From Hemileia vastatrix (lineage: Eukaryota; Basidiomycota; Pucciniomycetes; Pucciniales; Zaghouaniaceae): 64,000 nt of DNA. Under the pieces are notes generated by a model that worked only from the letters and a program-made list of their open reading frames with translations, made no database searches and was not told the origin of the DNA. How positions within the stretch are numbered: position 1 is the first letter of the stretch; every line of letters starts with the position of its first letter. The position numbers and the translations under genes are program-made. Below, one piece after another: positions 11,055 through 22,662 of the stretch. Where the stretch lies: contig JASXTE010000016.1 in the NCBI GenBank assembly GCA_030280995.1, forward strand, positions 25,443,501 to 25,507,500, read 5' to 3'.

Positions 11055-11351
11055 ATGGCAGATATTCACCCTGTTTTCCATGTATCTCTCCTGGAACTGG
11101 CTAAAGAAATATACCCGGGCAAGAACCAACCCCCTCCAGAACCGGTCGAAGTAGAAGATCATCTAGAGTGGGAAGTAAGTTGTATCCTTGATTCAAGAAT
11201 ACGCAAGGGGAAACTTCAATACCTCGTGGAATGGGAAGGCTTCCTCAATGACTCAGACAAAACATCCTGGGAACCAGCCATCAATGTTTCTAACGCCCCT
11301 GAACTCCTAAAATCTTTTCATTTGAAATATCCTTTAAAACCAAAACCTTAA
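11055..11351 (+). pseudogene. Family 4 chromovirus fragment: chromodomain tail
   Basis: After the frameshift the new frame encodes HPVFHVSLLELAKE and then a chromodomain: WEVSCILDSRIRKGKLQYLV, EWEGFLNDSDKTSWEP and a short C-terminal helix, ending at 11351. This layout (integrase plus chromodomain) defines chromoviruses. Their chromodomains are known to steer integration toward chromatin marks. The aromatic positions Tyr, Trp and the later Trp are preserved. The domain itself has no internal stop. Confidence 0.93.
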
Positions 11352-12314
11352 AATTTCTTTTATTTAAATTTTCTTTTCTTTCTCTTTCTGTCTTTGAAAT
11401 CTAAACACCTCTTAAATTTTTCAGCCTTGTTTTCTCTTTTCTCTCTCTTCTTTTTCTTTCTTCTACTTCTATATAAATTTTCTCTAAAAACCAACTAAAA
11501 GTAAAATAAAATAAAATAAAATAAAATAAAATAAAAATAAAATAAAATAAATAGAATAAAAATAAAAAATAAAATAAAAATAAAATAAATAGAATAAACA
11601 TAAATAATAAAATAAAAAAATAAAAAACTCTTAAATCTCTCTAAATATTTTATTTCTTTTCTCTTTTTCAATTCTCTAAAAATACATTCTTTTCTTAAAT
11701 TTAAAATTCTCTTTAAAATTTTCTTCTCTAAAAATTTATTCTCTCTTTAAAATTTTCTTTTCTTTGAACCATCAAATCTTGTACGGCACGACCATTTCCT
11801 CGAACTTAACTTCAACCTCTAAATCTCCTTATAATAATTCTTCAAACAAATGATTCTTCTTTTTTCAAATTCTCTTTAAATTCTAAATTCTGTTTTTTTC
11901 TTTTCTTTCTTCTTCCTCTCTTTTCAAACTAAAATTTCCTAAAAAAAAAAAAAAGAAAAAAGAAAAAAAAGAAAAAAAAAATTCTTCTTTCATTAAATTC
12001 TCAATTTAACAAACTCATCTCAATCACCAACCGTTTATTTTTTCTCTCTCTTTTCTTACATAAAATTTTCCTTTTAAAACCTTAAAACTTCCTTCAAATT
12101 AAACAACTTTTTTCTTTCTTTAAATTTTTTCTTTCAAATTCTAAAATTTTATTTAAAACTTCTTTTTTCTTTTCCTTTTTTCTCTCTCTCCCAAATCTTA
12201 TAAAATTAATAATATTCACCTACAAAAAAAAATAAAAAATAAAAATAAAATAAAATAAAATAAAATAAAAACTAAAATACAAATTTTTCTACTTCTTTAC
12301 ATCTCCTTTTCATT
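11352..12314. repeat. AT-rich low-complexity spacer between pol and antisense ORF
   Basis: Composed of T/C-rich stretches and runs of AAATA units (for example 11500-11620 and 12230-12280) plus a poly-A tract near 11940-11975. ORFs here are made only of Leu/Phe/Tyr from repetitive DNA and are not genes. It separates the chromodomain end from the antisense zinc-cluster ORF. Confidence 0.75.
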
Positions 12315-12818
12315 TCAAATTTTTTCTTTTAATTTTTCTCGAACCAATCTTTTCATTTTCTCCAAAACTACCCTTATCTCCTTCCTGAATTTCTCAAATA
12401 CCTCCTCCTCTCCTACCGGAACCACCTCTTCCTCGACACCTCGCTTCGAACTTGTGGCCTGGGTTACCCAGGTTGAGATCTCGTTATTTAGTTCCTTATC
12501 ATTTTCCCCCACCAATTGTTCATCTTCAATTGAGATATCCCAAATGTCTTTGACCACCTCTTTTGTTTTAGGGATTATCCAAAACTTGGTCTTGGTGAAT
12601 CGTTGTTCGATCTCTGCTTTCTTTGTCAACGCATCGCACGCCACTCGTCGCCAACGGCAAAACTCGCATTTCTGGCAAGGGCCTCGAGTCGCCGTACTTT
12701 CGACACAAAAATATTCCATGCTTTCACAAGCCGTGCAAGTTTGTGAAAATTGTAGCGTAATCATTCCCCCATCCGCTTTAGGGTGTGGAGTCATAGGTGT
12801 GGGAGTAGGGCATTTCAT
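12315..12818 (-). CDS. Antisense zinc-cluster ORF of family 4 element (intact, 167 aa)
   Basis: Lies between pol and the 3' LTR of the chromovirus fragment and is transcribed against pol. Residues 28-62 hold CTACESMEYFC and CEFCRWRRVAC, giving CX2CX6CX12CX2CX6C with one extra Cys in the spacer. This is the spacing of fungal Zn2Cys6 DNA-binding clusters, with the basic residues in the second half. The start is Pro/Thr-rich and the end is charged and probably helical (EKFRKEIRVVLEKMKRLV). There is no stop, although pol in the same fragment has five stops and a frameshift. The start codon is about 110 bases from the LTR. A DNA-binding regulator is inferred, not shown. Confidence 0.75.
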   Translation of the reverse strand: MKCPTPTPMTPHPKADGGMITLQFSQTCTACESMEYFCVESTATRGPCQKCEFCRWRRVACDALTKKAEIEQRFTKTKFWIIPKTKEVVKDIWDISIEDEQLVGENDKELNNEISTWVTQATSSKRGVEEEVVPVGEEEVFEKFRKEIRVVLEKMKRLVREKLKEKI

Positions 12819-12926
12819 TATAAAAAGAGAAATTAATAAGTGAGGAAAAAGTTATAGAAGAAGGGAAACTAGTGTGGGAAGATGGCTCAAGCTCAACGGA
12901 GTTTGAAATTCTTATACCCGCGCATC

Positions 12927-13698
12927 TGTCATGCGCCACGTGACACTCGAGGCAAAAGAAGCTCATTAAATCAATAATATTGAGTCCTAAATCTATACTC
13001 GAAGCGCAGAAAGCAATTCTCCATAGCAACTGCGATTTTCCTTTGTGTACTTACTATTTAACTGCGCTAGCCTAAACTCTAAATCTAAATTAGTCAATCT
13101 CCCAATAGGGTGCCTTAGTCCTTTTCAATAAGCAACGCACAGCGCTAGGTTCAACGAAATAGTACAGTAGTTGTTTTTCATTAAAGTTTTGTTAATTAAT
13201 TAAAAAGGGGTAAATTGATCATGGACGGATATTTAGCGAAGAGGGTCTAAGTGTATGTTAGTAATGGTCAATGGAATGGGAATGGTGCGATGGAAGGGAG
13301 GTCAATGAGAGGAGGAACAAAGGATATAAAAGGGGTTGGGTATTTGGTTCGATATTCCTTAGAATTAAATTATAAAATTGTATTTACATTAATAGTGGTA
13401 AATCTCTAAAAGTAAAACATTGTTATTGTATCTTTCTTTCAATTTCTCAATATTCATTTCTAAATCCTAAATATTTGATTATTGAGTTTCCAACCCTTTG
13501 TGAGATCTTAAGAATTCCTATTACCTTTGAAACTATTTTATAATTCTTCTCAAACGAATCTCGAACGTGTAGTTCTTACTTTGAGTGACCTTTGAATCAC
13601 TTCCTCAAATCATTCCTCTGTGCCTCGAAGAAGTTTCTAAATCGCTCATCTCACTTTCAGGAACATCCTCGACCTTGTGCGTAGGTCGTCCGGTGACA
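12927..13698 (+). mobile_element. Family 4 LTR (3' LTR of the chromovirus fragment)
   Basis: Starts TGTCATGCGCC and ends CGGTGACA, giving TGTCA...TGACA ends. At 13699 the sequence switches to family 1 RT on the - strand, which fixes the right end well. The left end is less certain because no clean polypurine tract precedes it; a purine-rich run lies at 12842-12868. A TATA-type motif, GGATATAAAAGGGG, occurs at about 13322. Confidence 0.7.
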
Positions 13699-15237
13699 GA
13701 CTTTCAAAGATTGAAAACCAAATTTACTCTTTTTTAAAGATAAGTTCATATTGATATCATCCATTTTTTGGAAAACTCTATTCAAGTGAATAATATGTTC
13801 ATTAAAAGTTTTAGAAAAAACAATAATATCATCAATATAAACCATGAGCCAACCTTCAATAATTTCTTGATGGAAAGTGTTATCCATGACTTTCTGGAAA
13901 ACTGAAGGAGCATTTTTAGGGCCAAATGGCATCCTAACATACTTATATATTCCCATATGAGTAGCAATAAGCAAAAAATTTTGAGAATTTTTCTCAACTG
14001 GAACTTGATGATAACCTTTATTACCATCCAGACAACTAATAAATTTTGCACCTTGCAAGGTAGCATGTATTGAATTAATTCTGGGTAAAGGATAAATCTC
14101 ATCAACAGTATAAGTATTTAAAGCTCTGTAATCTCCACATAATCTAGCTTTATCTTTTTCATAAGAAATCAAGACTGGGGAGATGACACAATATTTGGGG
14201 GTGACATCCACTTTCTCAATGATATTCATTTTCAATAATGTTTCAATATTATCTTCAATATCCTTTCTTTTTGATGGAGAAGCAGGATATGATTTTTTCT
14301 TAAGGGTAGGAGGAATATCACTCAAAATACAGGATAAGGTAATTTTCATCTCTTCCTGAACAATTCCCAAGACATGAGAACCATGAGCAAAAGCCATAGG
14401 GAAAGAGGTAATAGAGGCAAAAATAGAATCCTTTTGTTCACAAGTCAACTGATCACCAAAAGAAGCAGTATTTATTTCATGTAATAAATCATCCATTTCA
14501 GTTGTTGTTCTACCTTTACACTGGATCAGTGAGTTACAAGATTTCAACAAATGCCCAGAAGTTCTAGGAGATGAAATTTTGAATTTCCTTTTCCCATTCA
14601 TTCCTAAGGTAAAGCAATTATTTGCTGGGTCCAGTTTCACACCAAACATGGTTAAAATATCATTTCCCATAATAAACCAATTGCTTAAATTATTATTTTT
14701 CATGTCAACAAACTCACAAATAGCTCTGACAAAACCACCATTAAATTTGAAGAATACAGAGGTTTTGTATTTGCCAATAGGATATAAGGTAGAACCATAA
14801 CCTCTCCATTTTTCAGAAGTTATAGGTAATAATTTACCCAAATATTTCTTATCCACTGAAGCCAAAGCTTTTTCAGATACTACACTTCCTCCAGCACCAG
14901 AATCAAGAACTACATCAACATTTTTACCATTAATGATAACAGGTGCCTTTAAAGGGGATATAGGAATAGAATTGTTAGTAATATCTTTAATTATCTCAGC
15001 ATTTTCTACTGAAGATAAATTCAATACACAATCTTCAGATATATTATTTAAATAATGGACATCATGTTCCAACATTAAAACATCTTTAACAGATTCATTG
15101 TCATAGGAGATATTACATTCACAGTCACTGGAAGAATTATTGACATCAAGTTCAACTTCATCAGTGTCTTCATTATGTTCAACAAGATGAATTTTCTTGT
15201 CACAAACATGACCCTTCTGCCATGGTTTGTTACACAT
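13699..15237 (-). pseudogene. Element D: protease and reverse transcriptase, truncated
   Basis: A long open frame (526 codons including a 14-residue foreign tail to 13657) running from the nucleocapsid knuckle through protease and most of RT. The knuckle is MCNKPWQKGHVCDKK with the first Cys just upstream changed to Phe. The protease loop is VDVVLDSGAGGSVVSEKA. RT shows CGDYRALNTYTVDEIYPLPR, FISCLDGNKGYHQVPVEK, GIYKYVRMPFGPKNAPSVFQ and the catalytic MVYIDDIIVFSKTF. The frame ends at FGFQSLKV where the family 4 LTR begins (13698/13699). RNase H and integrase are absent, so D cannot complete its own cycle. Confidence 0.95.
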
Positions 15238-17564
15238 ATAAAAAGTATTTGTTGCATATTATTTAGGTGCAACTGGTGCAGAGGGTTTACCAGATTTTTC
15301 TGGGAGCTTTGTAGAAGGTTTATTCTGATCATTATAAGATTTACCAAGATAATTCTTTGGTTCATATCTATGGTTGAGCAGTACCTCATTACAGATATTA
15401 ATGAAAGAAGAATTTTCCCTTACATGTTCAGTTCTAGCCACAATCAAATCCCTAAGAGAATTTGTGAATTTATACAAGATTTTATCTCTCCAAATATCAT
15501 AATCCATCTTTGGATCAATTGCTCTAAGTATTTTAGTTATTTTCATCAGAAAAACAATGGGCTTTTCAACAGAGGAGGATAAATATCTAGTATTCTCATA
15601 CAGTCTCTGTTGAGCTAACCTGAATTTTGAACCACCAAACTGATTCTCAATCAAGGATTTCCAATCATTCCATGTATAATGATTGTTGTCTAAAAGAAAA
15701 GATTCATACCACATCAAGGCTACATTGGAAAATAAAGAAATTAGCTTAGAAACAATTTCCTCATCAGGTAGTTTATAAGATCTCTTTAAATTATCTATTC
15801 TTTGGATAAAGTGTTGCCAATCAGAGGAAGAATGACCATCAAAGGTAGGATATTGGTCTAAGTTAGGCTAATTTTTCTGACTACTGCGATGGTCCACTTT
15901 TTGGTTTGAATTATTCATTATTAATAATTCCTGAAGTTTAGCCAGGTGCTCAGAAATTTTATTATTTACAGAAACAGCTGGTGCATGACCATCACAAGAT
16001 TTTTTGCTAGTAGCAAAGGATTTTACAGACTCATTTTCGGTTTGTTTAATGGTTGAAATATGAGGAAGAAAAGATGAACTTTGCTCAGGTTTTTACCCTT
16101 TATTTTTATGCAGCTTCTTGACAGAAATCTCATTTAATTCATTATTGATGGTTAAGGTTGAGAACTTTTCCTGAGGGTCAGACACATAGATTCTTATTCT
16201 TGGAATTTCAGCCATCTGGTCATTTACTTTTGCAAGAGATAGAACATTTCTGTCCTCAGAAACTGATTGTTTGGTACTTAGTGCATGGAAATAATTTTTT
16301 AGCTTTTTAAACTCATTTTGCAGAGATTTTATTTCATTTTTGAATGAATAATTTTCTTCAAAAAGGGGTTTCAATTCACTCAAGGTCTTATGTAAACTAA
16401 TATTTCTATCTGAGATAGCTCTATGGTCACTTCTTATTTGTTTTTGTTGACTAAGAACAATATTCAAGGCTTCTTTGATTTTTAAATAAGCTGTATCTTG
16501 TACAGAAGAACTCACTTTACATTGCAAGTGTAAATTATTTAATCTATCATTTTCATGGATTAACACATCTCTCACATGTTTGTCTTTCACAACATTAAAA
16601 TCAAGGGTATCTTTCAATATTTCCTCAGAAGTTTTTTCAATTAAGGTATAGATTTCAGGGGGAACAGAATCATTTTTAATTTCCAGAGAACGATTAATTA
16701 AAGATGTAAAAGTTAAATGTAAAGGTTCATCAAATGACAATTTGCTAATTACATCAATAGGGCTACTAGTTACAGGAAGCTGTCTTTTAACAGGTTTAAC
16801 TGTTCTTTCACCATGTTCAATAATATTACCTGAAGAAGAAGATTTATTAGAAAACATACCCAAGTGACTATCAACCAAATTACTTACCATGGCAGAGGAG
16901 GAAACTTCCCCTGGGACTGGGTTTGGGATTGTGCTTGGCCTTCTTTCTCCTTCCTTGTTTGTAGGGATGAGGAGGTGGATGGAAATTGGGTGTTCTGGAT
17001 GGGCCAGGCTGATGATGAGGAGGGTGTTGCACATTCTGTTGGTAGTGACTCATTAGATAATCCCATTTCCATTGCTCTACTTTCATAGTATTTGGATTTT
17101 ATATGGTTGAGCTGGGTGGCTGTGAAGGTTGAGCCTGAAACTGAGGCTGATTGGGAGGCAACTGAGGAGGGGCCTGGGCCTGAATCTGTTTCCTGAGTTC
17201 TTGTACCTGATCCCACAAGGTGTCTACTTTTGCTTTGTACGTCATATTTTCTGTCTTCAACTCTTTTATATGACTGGACAGGTTGCTGATTTGTTGTGGC
17301 AGAGGAAGCTTTTTTATTTTGAAGCCTTTTGGAAGACCTTATTGAGGTACTAGAGGCTTTACTTCCTTCTGTGGTGCTGGGGGAAGGGGGTTTGGTTTGT
17401 TTACATTTTCTGTCATTTCCACATCCTGCAGCATGTGAATTCTTTGTGTTAGCATAAGATTTTTTATGTCCAACTTTAGAAGAACTTACAGTGTCAGCAT
17501 CATAGTCAATTTCAATTTCATCCACTTGCATGTTATCTATTTTTTCAGCTAAATTGTTGGACAT
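15238..17564 (-). pseudogene. Element D: gag polyprotein, nearly open
   Basis: Begins with an ATG at 17564 (MSNNLAEKIDNMQVDE). The N-terminal 220 residues are Ser/Thr/Gln-rich and probably disordered. A shift near 16884-17034 moves the frame to a long helical, probably coiled-coil part with KNEIKSLQNEFKKLKNYF. The capsid-like part (YPTFDGHSSSDWQHFIQRID and FSNVALMWYESFLLDNNHYT) follows, matching F. In-frame stops are at about 16095, 15870 and 15259. The N-terminal extension is long for a Ty3 gag and has no counterpart left in A or F, which are 5'-truncated. It forms the particle. Confidence 0.85.
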
Positions 17565-18253
17565 AATAGTGGGAAGATTTTAATTTACTTCTTATTTTTT
17601 TTAAAAAAAATAATAAAAGTTAGTTAATAATTGCTCCAAATAATAATAAAAAAAATTTTATTAATTAAATTATAGAAAAACAGATTTCAATATAAAGTAA
17701 TAATTATAAAAAAATAATTTTTAAAAAATGGATTGCAAGGTTAAATTTGGAATAAACAATCAAGTTAATTCAACCAATTAATTACCAATATTAAATATGG
17801 CAATAAATTTGGGACTAAGCACAAAGTACTTTTAATTCAACCAAAATTAACAATAATTAATAATAAAAAAAAATTAAATTAATAATTCAATTTGTATTAA
17901 TAAAAAATTTCAATTCTTCTAGGACTAAGAGGATTTAACACTCTATAATGGTCAACTAGGAAAAAAAAATTTAATAATTGAACACTTACACTCAGTGAAT
18001 CAGCAATTAAGCCACAATCACTGTTATTGCAGTAAAAATATAGTAATATGAGTGAGGAGGCAAAGGTGAACCTACTATATTGATCGAAAAATCACTTCAA
18101 AATAATATAAGAATTAATATAATATAAACCTAAGAAATGGAACCCAAGTTCGAAACACAGTCGCGGCAAAAGTTTTGTTTTTTGCTAGGTGGTCTGTGCG
18201 TTTGTTGTTCATCGCCAGGCTCAATTGTCGTCTCGTTTCAAAAGGCCCTCAGT
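17565..18253 (-). other. Element D: untranslated leader between 5' LTR and gag
   Basis: AT-rich segment without a convincing ORF. On the - strand it starts right after the LTR end ACCGACA with ACTGAGGGCCTTTTG, where the primer-binding site should lie, but I could not match it to a specific tRNA. It ends at the gag ATG at 17564. Confidence 0.6.
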
Positions 18254-19380
18254 TGTCGGTCAGTCGTCTAGAAGAAGGTAAGGAAAAGAGGAGAAAAGGA
18301 GGAGGACAAGGGAAAAAATAAAAGAAATAAACTGTAATAGAGTATTTAATTTATTTAAAAGAAAAAAAACGGCGAGTAACTTGAGAGATGACAAAAATTT
18401 AGGCTTTATTAATAATAATATTATTTAAGGTAAGGGTTCTGCGCGGCAAACACTTTTAATTACTATCAGATTTAAAGCAACCTTTAAATTGTTATATAGA
18501 ATTTTAATTAGAAATGTATTACTAATAAAAAGAATATAAATGTAATATAAAATTGTATTTAATTTGTTGAGTGTATAATAAGTGGTGAGGCTACAGGGGA
18601 TTATCCAAGGCCCTTTTATAGGCAATGGGTCCTCTGAAGCGCCACTATATTTGTAAATAAAATAATTAGAATAGAATAAAACAAGTATATAAAAGAGTAA
18701 GTGAAACATAACAATGTAGAGAAAAATATGAAACAAATAATTAAAACCCCAATTAAGAATCCAATTTTCCCGCCATTAATTCCCAAATCAGTAAGTAAAA
18801 ATATTGAATAACTAAACAAGACTGGAACATAGGAACTATGAGAAAAATAATTCCAAACAGATGGTACAGTCTGATTTAAGGATATTTTAAGTGAAACAAA
18901 AAATACTTTGACGCAACAAAACATGTAATTAATCTCAATTTAGTATAAATTAATTAATTGGTTTTTTCTGACACAATTAAGGGTCAAAAGAAGCGTCAAT
19001 AATTATTGTTTAGTATTATATGAAAGGTGTTATTTAATATATAAATTTAAATAATTAATTTAAATATATTATAATTCAATTTTACACTTATAATTATAAT
19101 ATATGTTTCTTAATTAATTAAATATAAATTTATAATTATTAAATACATAAAAATGCGCCATTATTTGTAGAATATATTATATTATGTTCAATTTAGATGT
19201 ATATAAAAAATTATATAACCAATAAAATTAATATAACACTTGTATATAATAAAATACTTATATAATTTTATTATGCAATAAAATATTAATTTATTTTCAT
19301 TAAATACAATTCTTACCCACTCTTTCAGGTTTTATAAGTTACATATCATTTACTGGACTCCTGGAATAGCCTGGCTGACA
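18254..19380 (-). mobile_element. Element D 5' LTR (family 1, 1127 bp)
   Basis: Partner of 8215-9341, with equal length and the same ends. It carries the TATA motif at 18609-18622 (- strand) and drives the gag side of D. Differences from the other LTR are scattered single bases, for example within the first 200 bases from 18254, and suggest a modest age. Confidence 0.95.
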
Positions 19381-19385
19381 TGAAC
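19381..19385. other. Right target-site duplication of element D (TGAAC)
   Basis: Second copy of TGAAC, directly after the TGACA end of the right LTR. Together with 8210-8214 it proves that 8215-19380 entered as one unit, including its mixed interior or an ancestor of it. Confidence 0.95.
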
Positions 19386-20215
19386 TGTGGCAGAAAAAAC
19401 CAATCCCAATTCCGGCTGCATTAAAAAAAGCTTATATCAAAGCTGTCAGAGAATGGATTGGAACTGGACTGTATGACAAATCATCATCAAGTTATTCTAG
19501 TCTGGTATTTTGTATCAAGAAACCAAATGACAAACTTAGAGTAGTTCATGATCTTAGGGAATCAAATAGGGTTACAATAAAGGATGCTGGTATACCACCT
19601 AGTGCTGAGGAGTTTGTGGAAACGTTTTCTGGGAGAGTGTGTGATGGTTTAGGAGATATTATGGGGGGATATTATGAGAGAGAGTTGCATCCAGACTCTA
19701 GGCCTCTAACTAATTTTGATACACTGCTAGGACAATTACAATTGACAAAATTACCTCAAGGAGCAACAAATTCAGTTGCCCTTTATCACCTCAGATGGCT
19801 TGTATTCTTCAAGATGAAATTCCTCAATATGCTGGAATCTTTATTGGAAATTGAGGAATTAAAGGACCTTCAACAGATTATAATACTGAAGTTTTGGAGG
19901 AGAAGCCAGGAATGCAAAAATTCATCTGGGAGTATGTAATCACTTTATAGAGGATCTTGTTTAGAATTGAAGAAGCTGGTTTAACTATTTTGGGTTCAAA
20001 ATTTTCATGTTGTGTGCCAGCTTTAGAGATTTTAGGTCATGTGGTATGTAGAGAGGGTAGGATTATGTCCAATAAGAAAATGAATAAAATTCAGTCCTGG
20101 CCAAGACCCATGAATACAACTGAAGTTATGGGGTTTTTAGGCGTATGTGTTTATGTTCGAATGTTTATCAAGGACTTTTCTTCATTGGAAGCTCTGTTGA
20201 GAAGGTTGACATGAA
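19381..20215 (+). pseudogene. Element C: reverse transcriptase, continued after the D insertion
   Basis: The second TGAAC copy at 19381-19385 restores the C frame, giving WQKKPIPIPAALKKAYI. RT motifs include KLRVVHDLRESNRVTIKDAG, GRVCDGLGDIMGGYYERELH (the position of catalytic block A) and TKLPQGATNSVALYH. Where the FIDD box should stand the sequence reads FIGN followed by a stop (about 19850), so both catalytic aspartates are lost. The connection segment MNTTEVMGFLGVCVYVRMF follows. Frameshifts occur near 19795-19840 and a stop at about 20212. Related to the RT of E (26973-27239). Confidence 0.9.
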
Positions 20216-20710
20216 AGGATGCAGACTGGGAGTGGGATGAAGAATGTGAGAAGGCGTTTGTGAAGCTGAAGAAGGTTGTGGGAAAAGATATTTTCCTGCA
20301 CAAGTTAGATTATGGAAAAAATGCTGGTAGGATTTATTTAGAAGTTGACTCAAGTCATGTTGCTGCTGGGGAAGTTTTGTCTCAGATTGATAAAGCTGGT
20401 TACATTAGGCCAGTTAGGTATGAATCTGTGGTATTCACCAAAGTTGAATCAAGATATTCTCAGCCAAAATTGGAACTGTGTGGAGTGGCAAAATTTTTAA
20501 AGAAACTTCAAAATGTTTTGTGGGGCCAACACTTCAACTTGCAAGTGGATAAAAAATCTTTAATTCAAATGATTAATTCCCCAAGTTTACCAAACGCACC
20601 TATGACTAGATGGGTAGCATTCATTCAACATTTTTCTTTTGAATTAGTTCATAAGCCTGGAAAAACATTTACTATGCCAGATGGTTTTTTCAAGGAGACC
20701 AACCACTAAG
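20216..20710 (+). pseudogene. Element C: RNase H
   Basis: Encodes WEWDEECEKAFVKLKKVV, then GRIYLEVDSSHVAAGEVLSQ with the first catalytic acidic residue, ESRYSQPKLELCGVAKFLKK with the conserved Glu, and QVDKKSLIQMINSPSLPNAP. The end FELVHKPGKTFTMPDGF marks the tether to integrase. The frame is open from 20260 to 20709 and then shifts. The domain order and spacing are normal for a Ty3 element of the type found in many basidiomycetes. Confidence 0.9.
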
Positions 20711-21180
20711 GATGAGTCAGACTCAGAAGAGTTCAATGAAGATATACCTATAATTAAAGCCATCACTAAAGGAGCTGAAGACTTTCCATACCTCCCCCAT
20801 GAGATTAAACTGGAAAGACTATTGTGCTTAGATGATTTTGATGATGACCTCCACCAAGAGATAAACTGGAAAATTATTTTTATGTGGATAAAATTGATGA
20901 AATTGGTGTGAATAAATTCAGTAAAAAAGAGGTAGAAGAAGATGAAAGTGTATATGTTGACGAGAATGATGTGGTAGTACGGGATGGTAATAGATTGGTT
21001 AATGGAATATATGTTGGAATTTTAGAAAATTTGGTAAAGCAGAGTTTTGACAATGATGATGAAGAAGGAGATACTCAAAAGGGTGGTGAAGAGGTTGATA
21101 AAAATTTGGTTCAAAAGAGATTTGAAGTTTCAAATTTAAAGATGAAAAATTTTATTCGTTTATCTATCAAACTCAATCAA
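20711..21180 (+). pseudogene. Element C: acidic linker between RNase H and integrase
   Basis: Overlapping frames 20681-20911 and 20884-21183 encode strongly acidic sequence, for example DESDSEEFNEDIP and DNDDEEGDTQKGGEEVDKNL, with a frameshift near 20890. This is a linker rather than a folded domain. It connects the RNase H tether to the integrase zinc domain. Confidence 0.7.
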
Positions 21181-22540
21181 TGAAACTTATGGTTCATGCA
21201 AGTGCAGGTGATATAGGTGATAGGGAAGTACCCTTGGATGTTATTTTATTGGATTTTAAAGATGAGGTCTGGCGACAGACTGGATTTTATTATGTTTTGG
21301 TAAAATATTTGTTGACTCTGGAAAGGCCAGAAGAATGTGATGATGATGACTGGATAGCTATTAAAAGAAAGACTCCAGCATTTTATATATCTGGACAAGG
21401 ATTGATGAAAAGGAGGTATCCCAATCCTCAAGTAGTAGTTTCTTAAAAGAAAGGGCAAGAGTTGGTTATGAAAGCACTGCATGAAGATCTTGGTCATAGG
21501 GGAATGGGTGAGACATATAGACAAATTACTGATAGATTTTGGTGGCCTGGTATGAAGATGGCTGTTAAGAAATGTGTTCAGTCATGTGGAGAATGTCAAA
21601 GAAGGAGTTATCTAAGGACAAAAGAACCTGTAAATGCAACCGGTGAAAACAATCTTTTTGGCAGGGTTAGTTTGGATGCTGTTCATATAAAAGAGGGAAG
21701 ATATAAATATTTAATTGTAGCCATAGATGATTTATCTGGCTGGGTAGAGGCAGCACCTCTTATTAATTTAAATGCAAAAATGTGGCAGACTTCTTATTGA
21801 AGGATTGGGTGTATTGATATGGAGTTATGAAATTGGTAACAGTAGATGGAGGTCCTGAATTTGGGACAGATTTTAGAGAAGCTATATCAAAGGTTGGATC
21901 AAAGGTTAGGGTAGCAACCCCTTATTATCCTGAAGCTAAACAAATTATTGAAAGAGGGCATCAAGCTATAAAGGATGCATTAGTTAAAATGTTTGGAACA
22001 AGCGCTGAAAAATAAAGGCACTATTTACCCTTAGTATTATTTGCTGACAGAATCACTGCCAAAAGGACGACTAGATATTCACCCTATGAACTAGTTTTTG
22101 GAAAAAAAGCAGTTTTACCAGTTGATTTAGAGTCTGAATCATATCTTGGAGTAGATTGGGATACTTTTAACACTACTGAAGAATTGTTATGTACAAGAAT
22201 GATGCATCTGGAGAAAAAAGAAGAATACTTAGAAAAGGCATATTCTAGAATGATTAAAATCAGAAATCAGTAAGTAAGGTATTGGGATGTAAAATTAGCA
22301 CACAGGCTAAGGAATCCTTTGAAGACTGGAGATATTGTTTTGGTGTATAATAAGAGTTTGTAAAGCCAGTTGGTGAAGATGTTTGCAGATAGGTGGAATG
22401 GACCTTATAAAGTCAGAGAACAGGTTTCTGGTGGTTCATATGTTTTTGGAAGAATCTGATAGAGTAGTTTTAAAGAAGAGGGTAGCGGCTGATCAAGTAA
22501 AAAGGTTCTATTCTAGGGGCACCAGGAGTGCTGAAAGTTA
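21181..22540 (+). pseudogene. Element C: integrase
   Basis: The HHCC zinc domain is clear at 21475-21605: ALHEDLGHRGMGETYRQITD, then RFWWPGMKMAVKKCVQSCGE. The DDE core is present as GRVSLDAVHIKEGRYKYLIV (about 21660), VTVDGGPEFGTDF (about 21835) and PEAKQIIERGHQAIKDALVK (about 21930). A later part includes RYSPYELVFGKKAVLPVDLE and a C-terminal RWNGPYKVREQVSGGSYVF. Stops at 21446, 21798-21800, 22013-22015, about 22273 and about 22363 break it. The frame ends near 22540. The enzyme would have integrated C cDNA. Confidence 0.9.
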
Positions 22541-22662
22541 ACTCTGAAATGAGGGTAAACTGTTTCTACAATTGTTTGAAAGTTAACTCCAAAACAAGGA
22601 TAAACTACAAAATCAATTAAATAAAATTTTGTCAAAGTTTAACTCCGGAATGAGGATAAACT
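22534..22662. repeat. Three short repeats after element C pol
   Basis: Three copies of a motif close to AAAGTTAACTCCGGAATGAG followed by a short GGATAAACT half lie at about 22534, 22580 and 22633, spaced 46-54 bp. Each has weak dyad symmetry (GTTAAC and GTAAAC). They lie just after the pol stop. Confidence 0.6.

Larger units (their letters stand above)
8215..19380 (-). mobile_element. Element D: nested LTR retrotransposon with chimeric interior
   Basis: An 11,166-bp insertion in element C flanked by TGAAC duplications, with LTRs of identical length (1127 bp) at both ends. Read on the - strand the order is 5' LTR (19380-18254), leader, gag (17564 to about 15240), protease and RT (15237-13699). 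At that point family 1 pol stops and a + strand fragment of a different element (family 4, 9342-13698) follows and runs right up to the 3' LTR (9341-8215). The family 1 RNase H, integrase and polypurine tract are missing. The LTRs differ by only a few percent by eye, so D is fairly recent compared with A and F. Confidence 0.93.

Noticed and set aside
11401..11601. Phe/Leu/Tyr ORF near 11.5 kb
   Set aside because: Reverse reading of AAAATA repeats; no other support.
12454..12843. + strand ORF opposite the zinc-cluster ORF
   Set aside because: Shadow of the - strand gene, which has the cysteine pattern and sensible composition.
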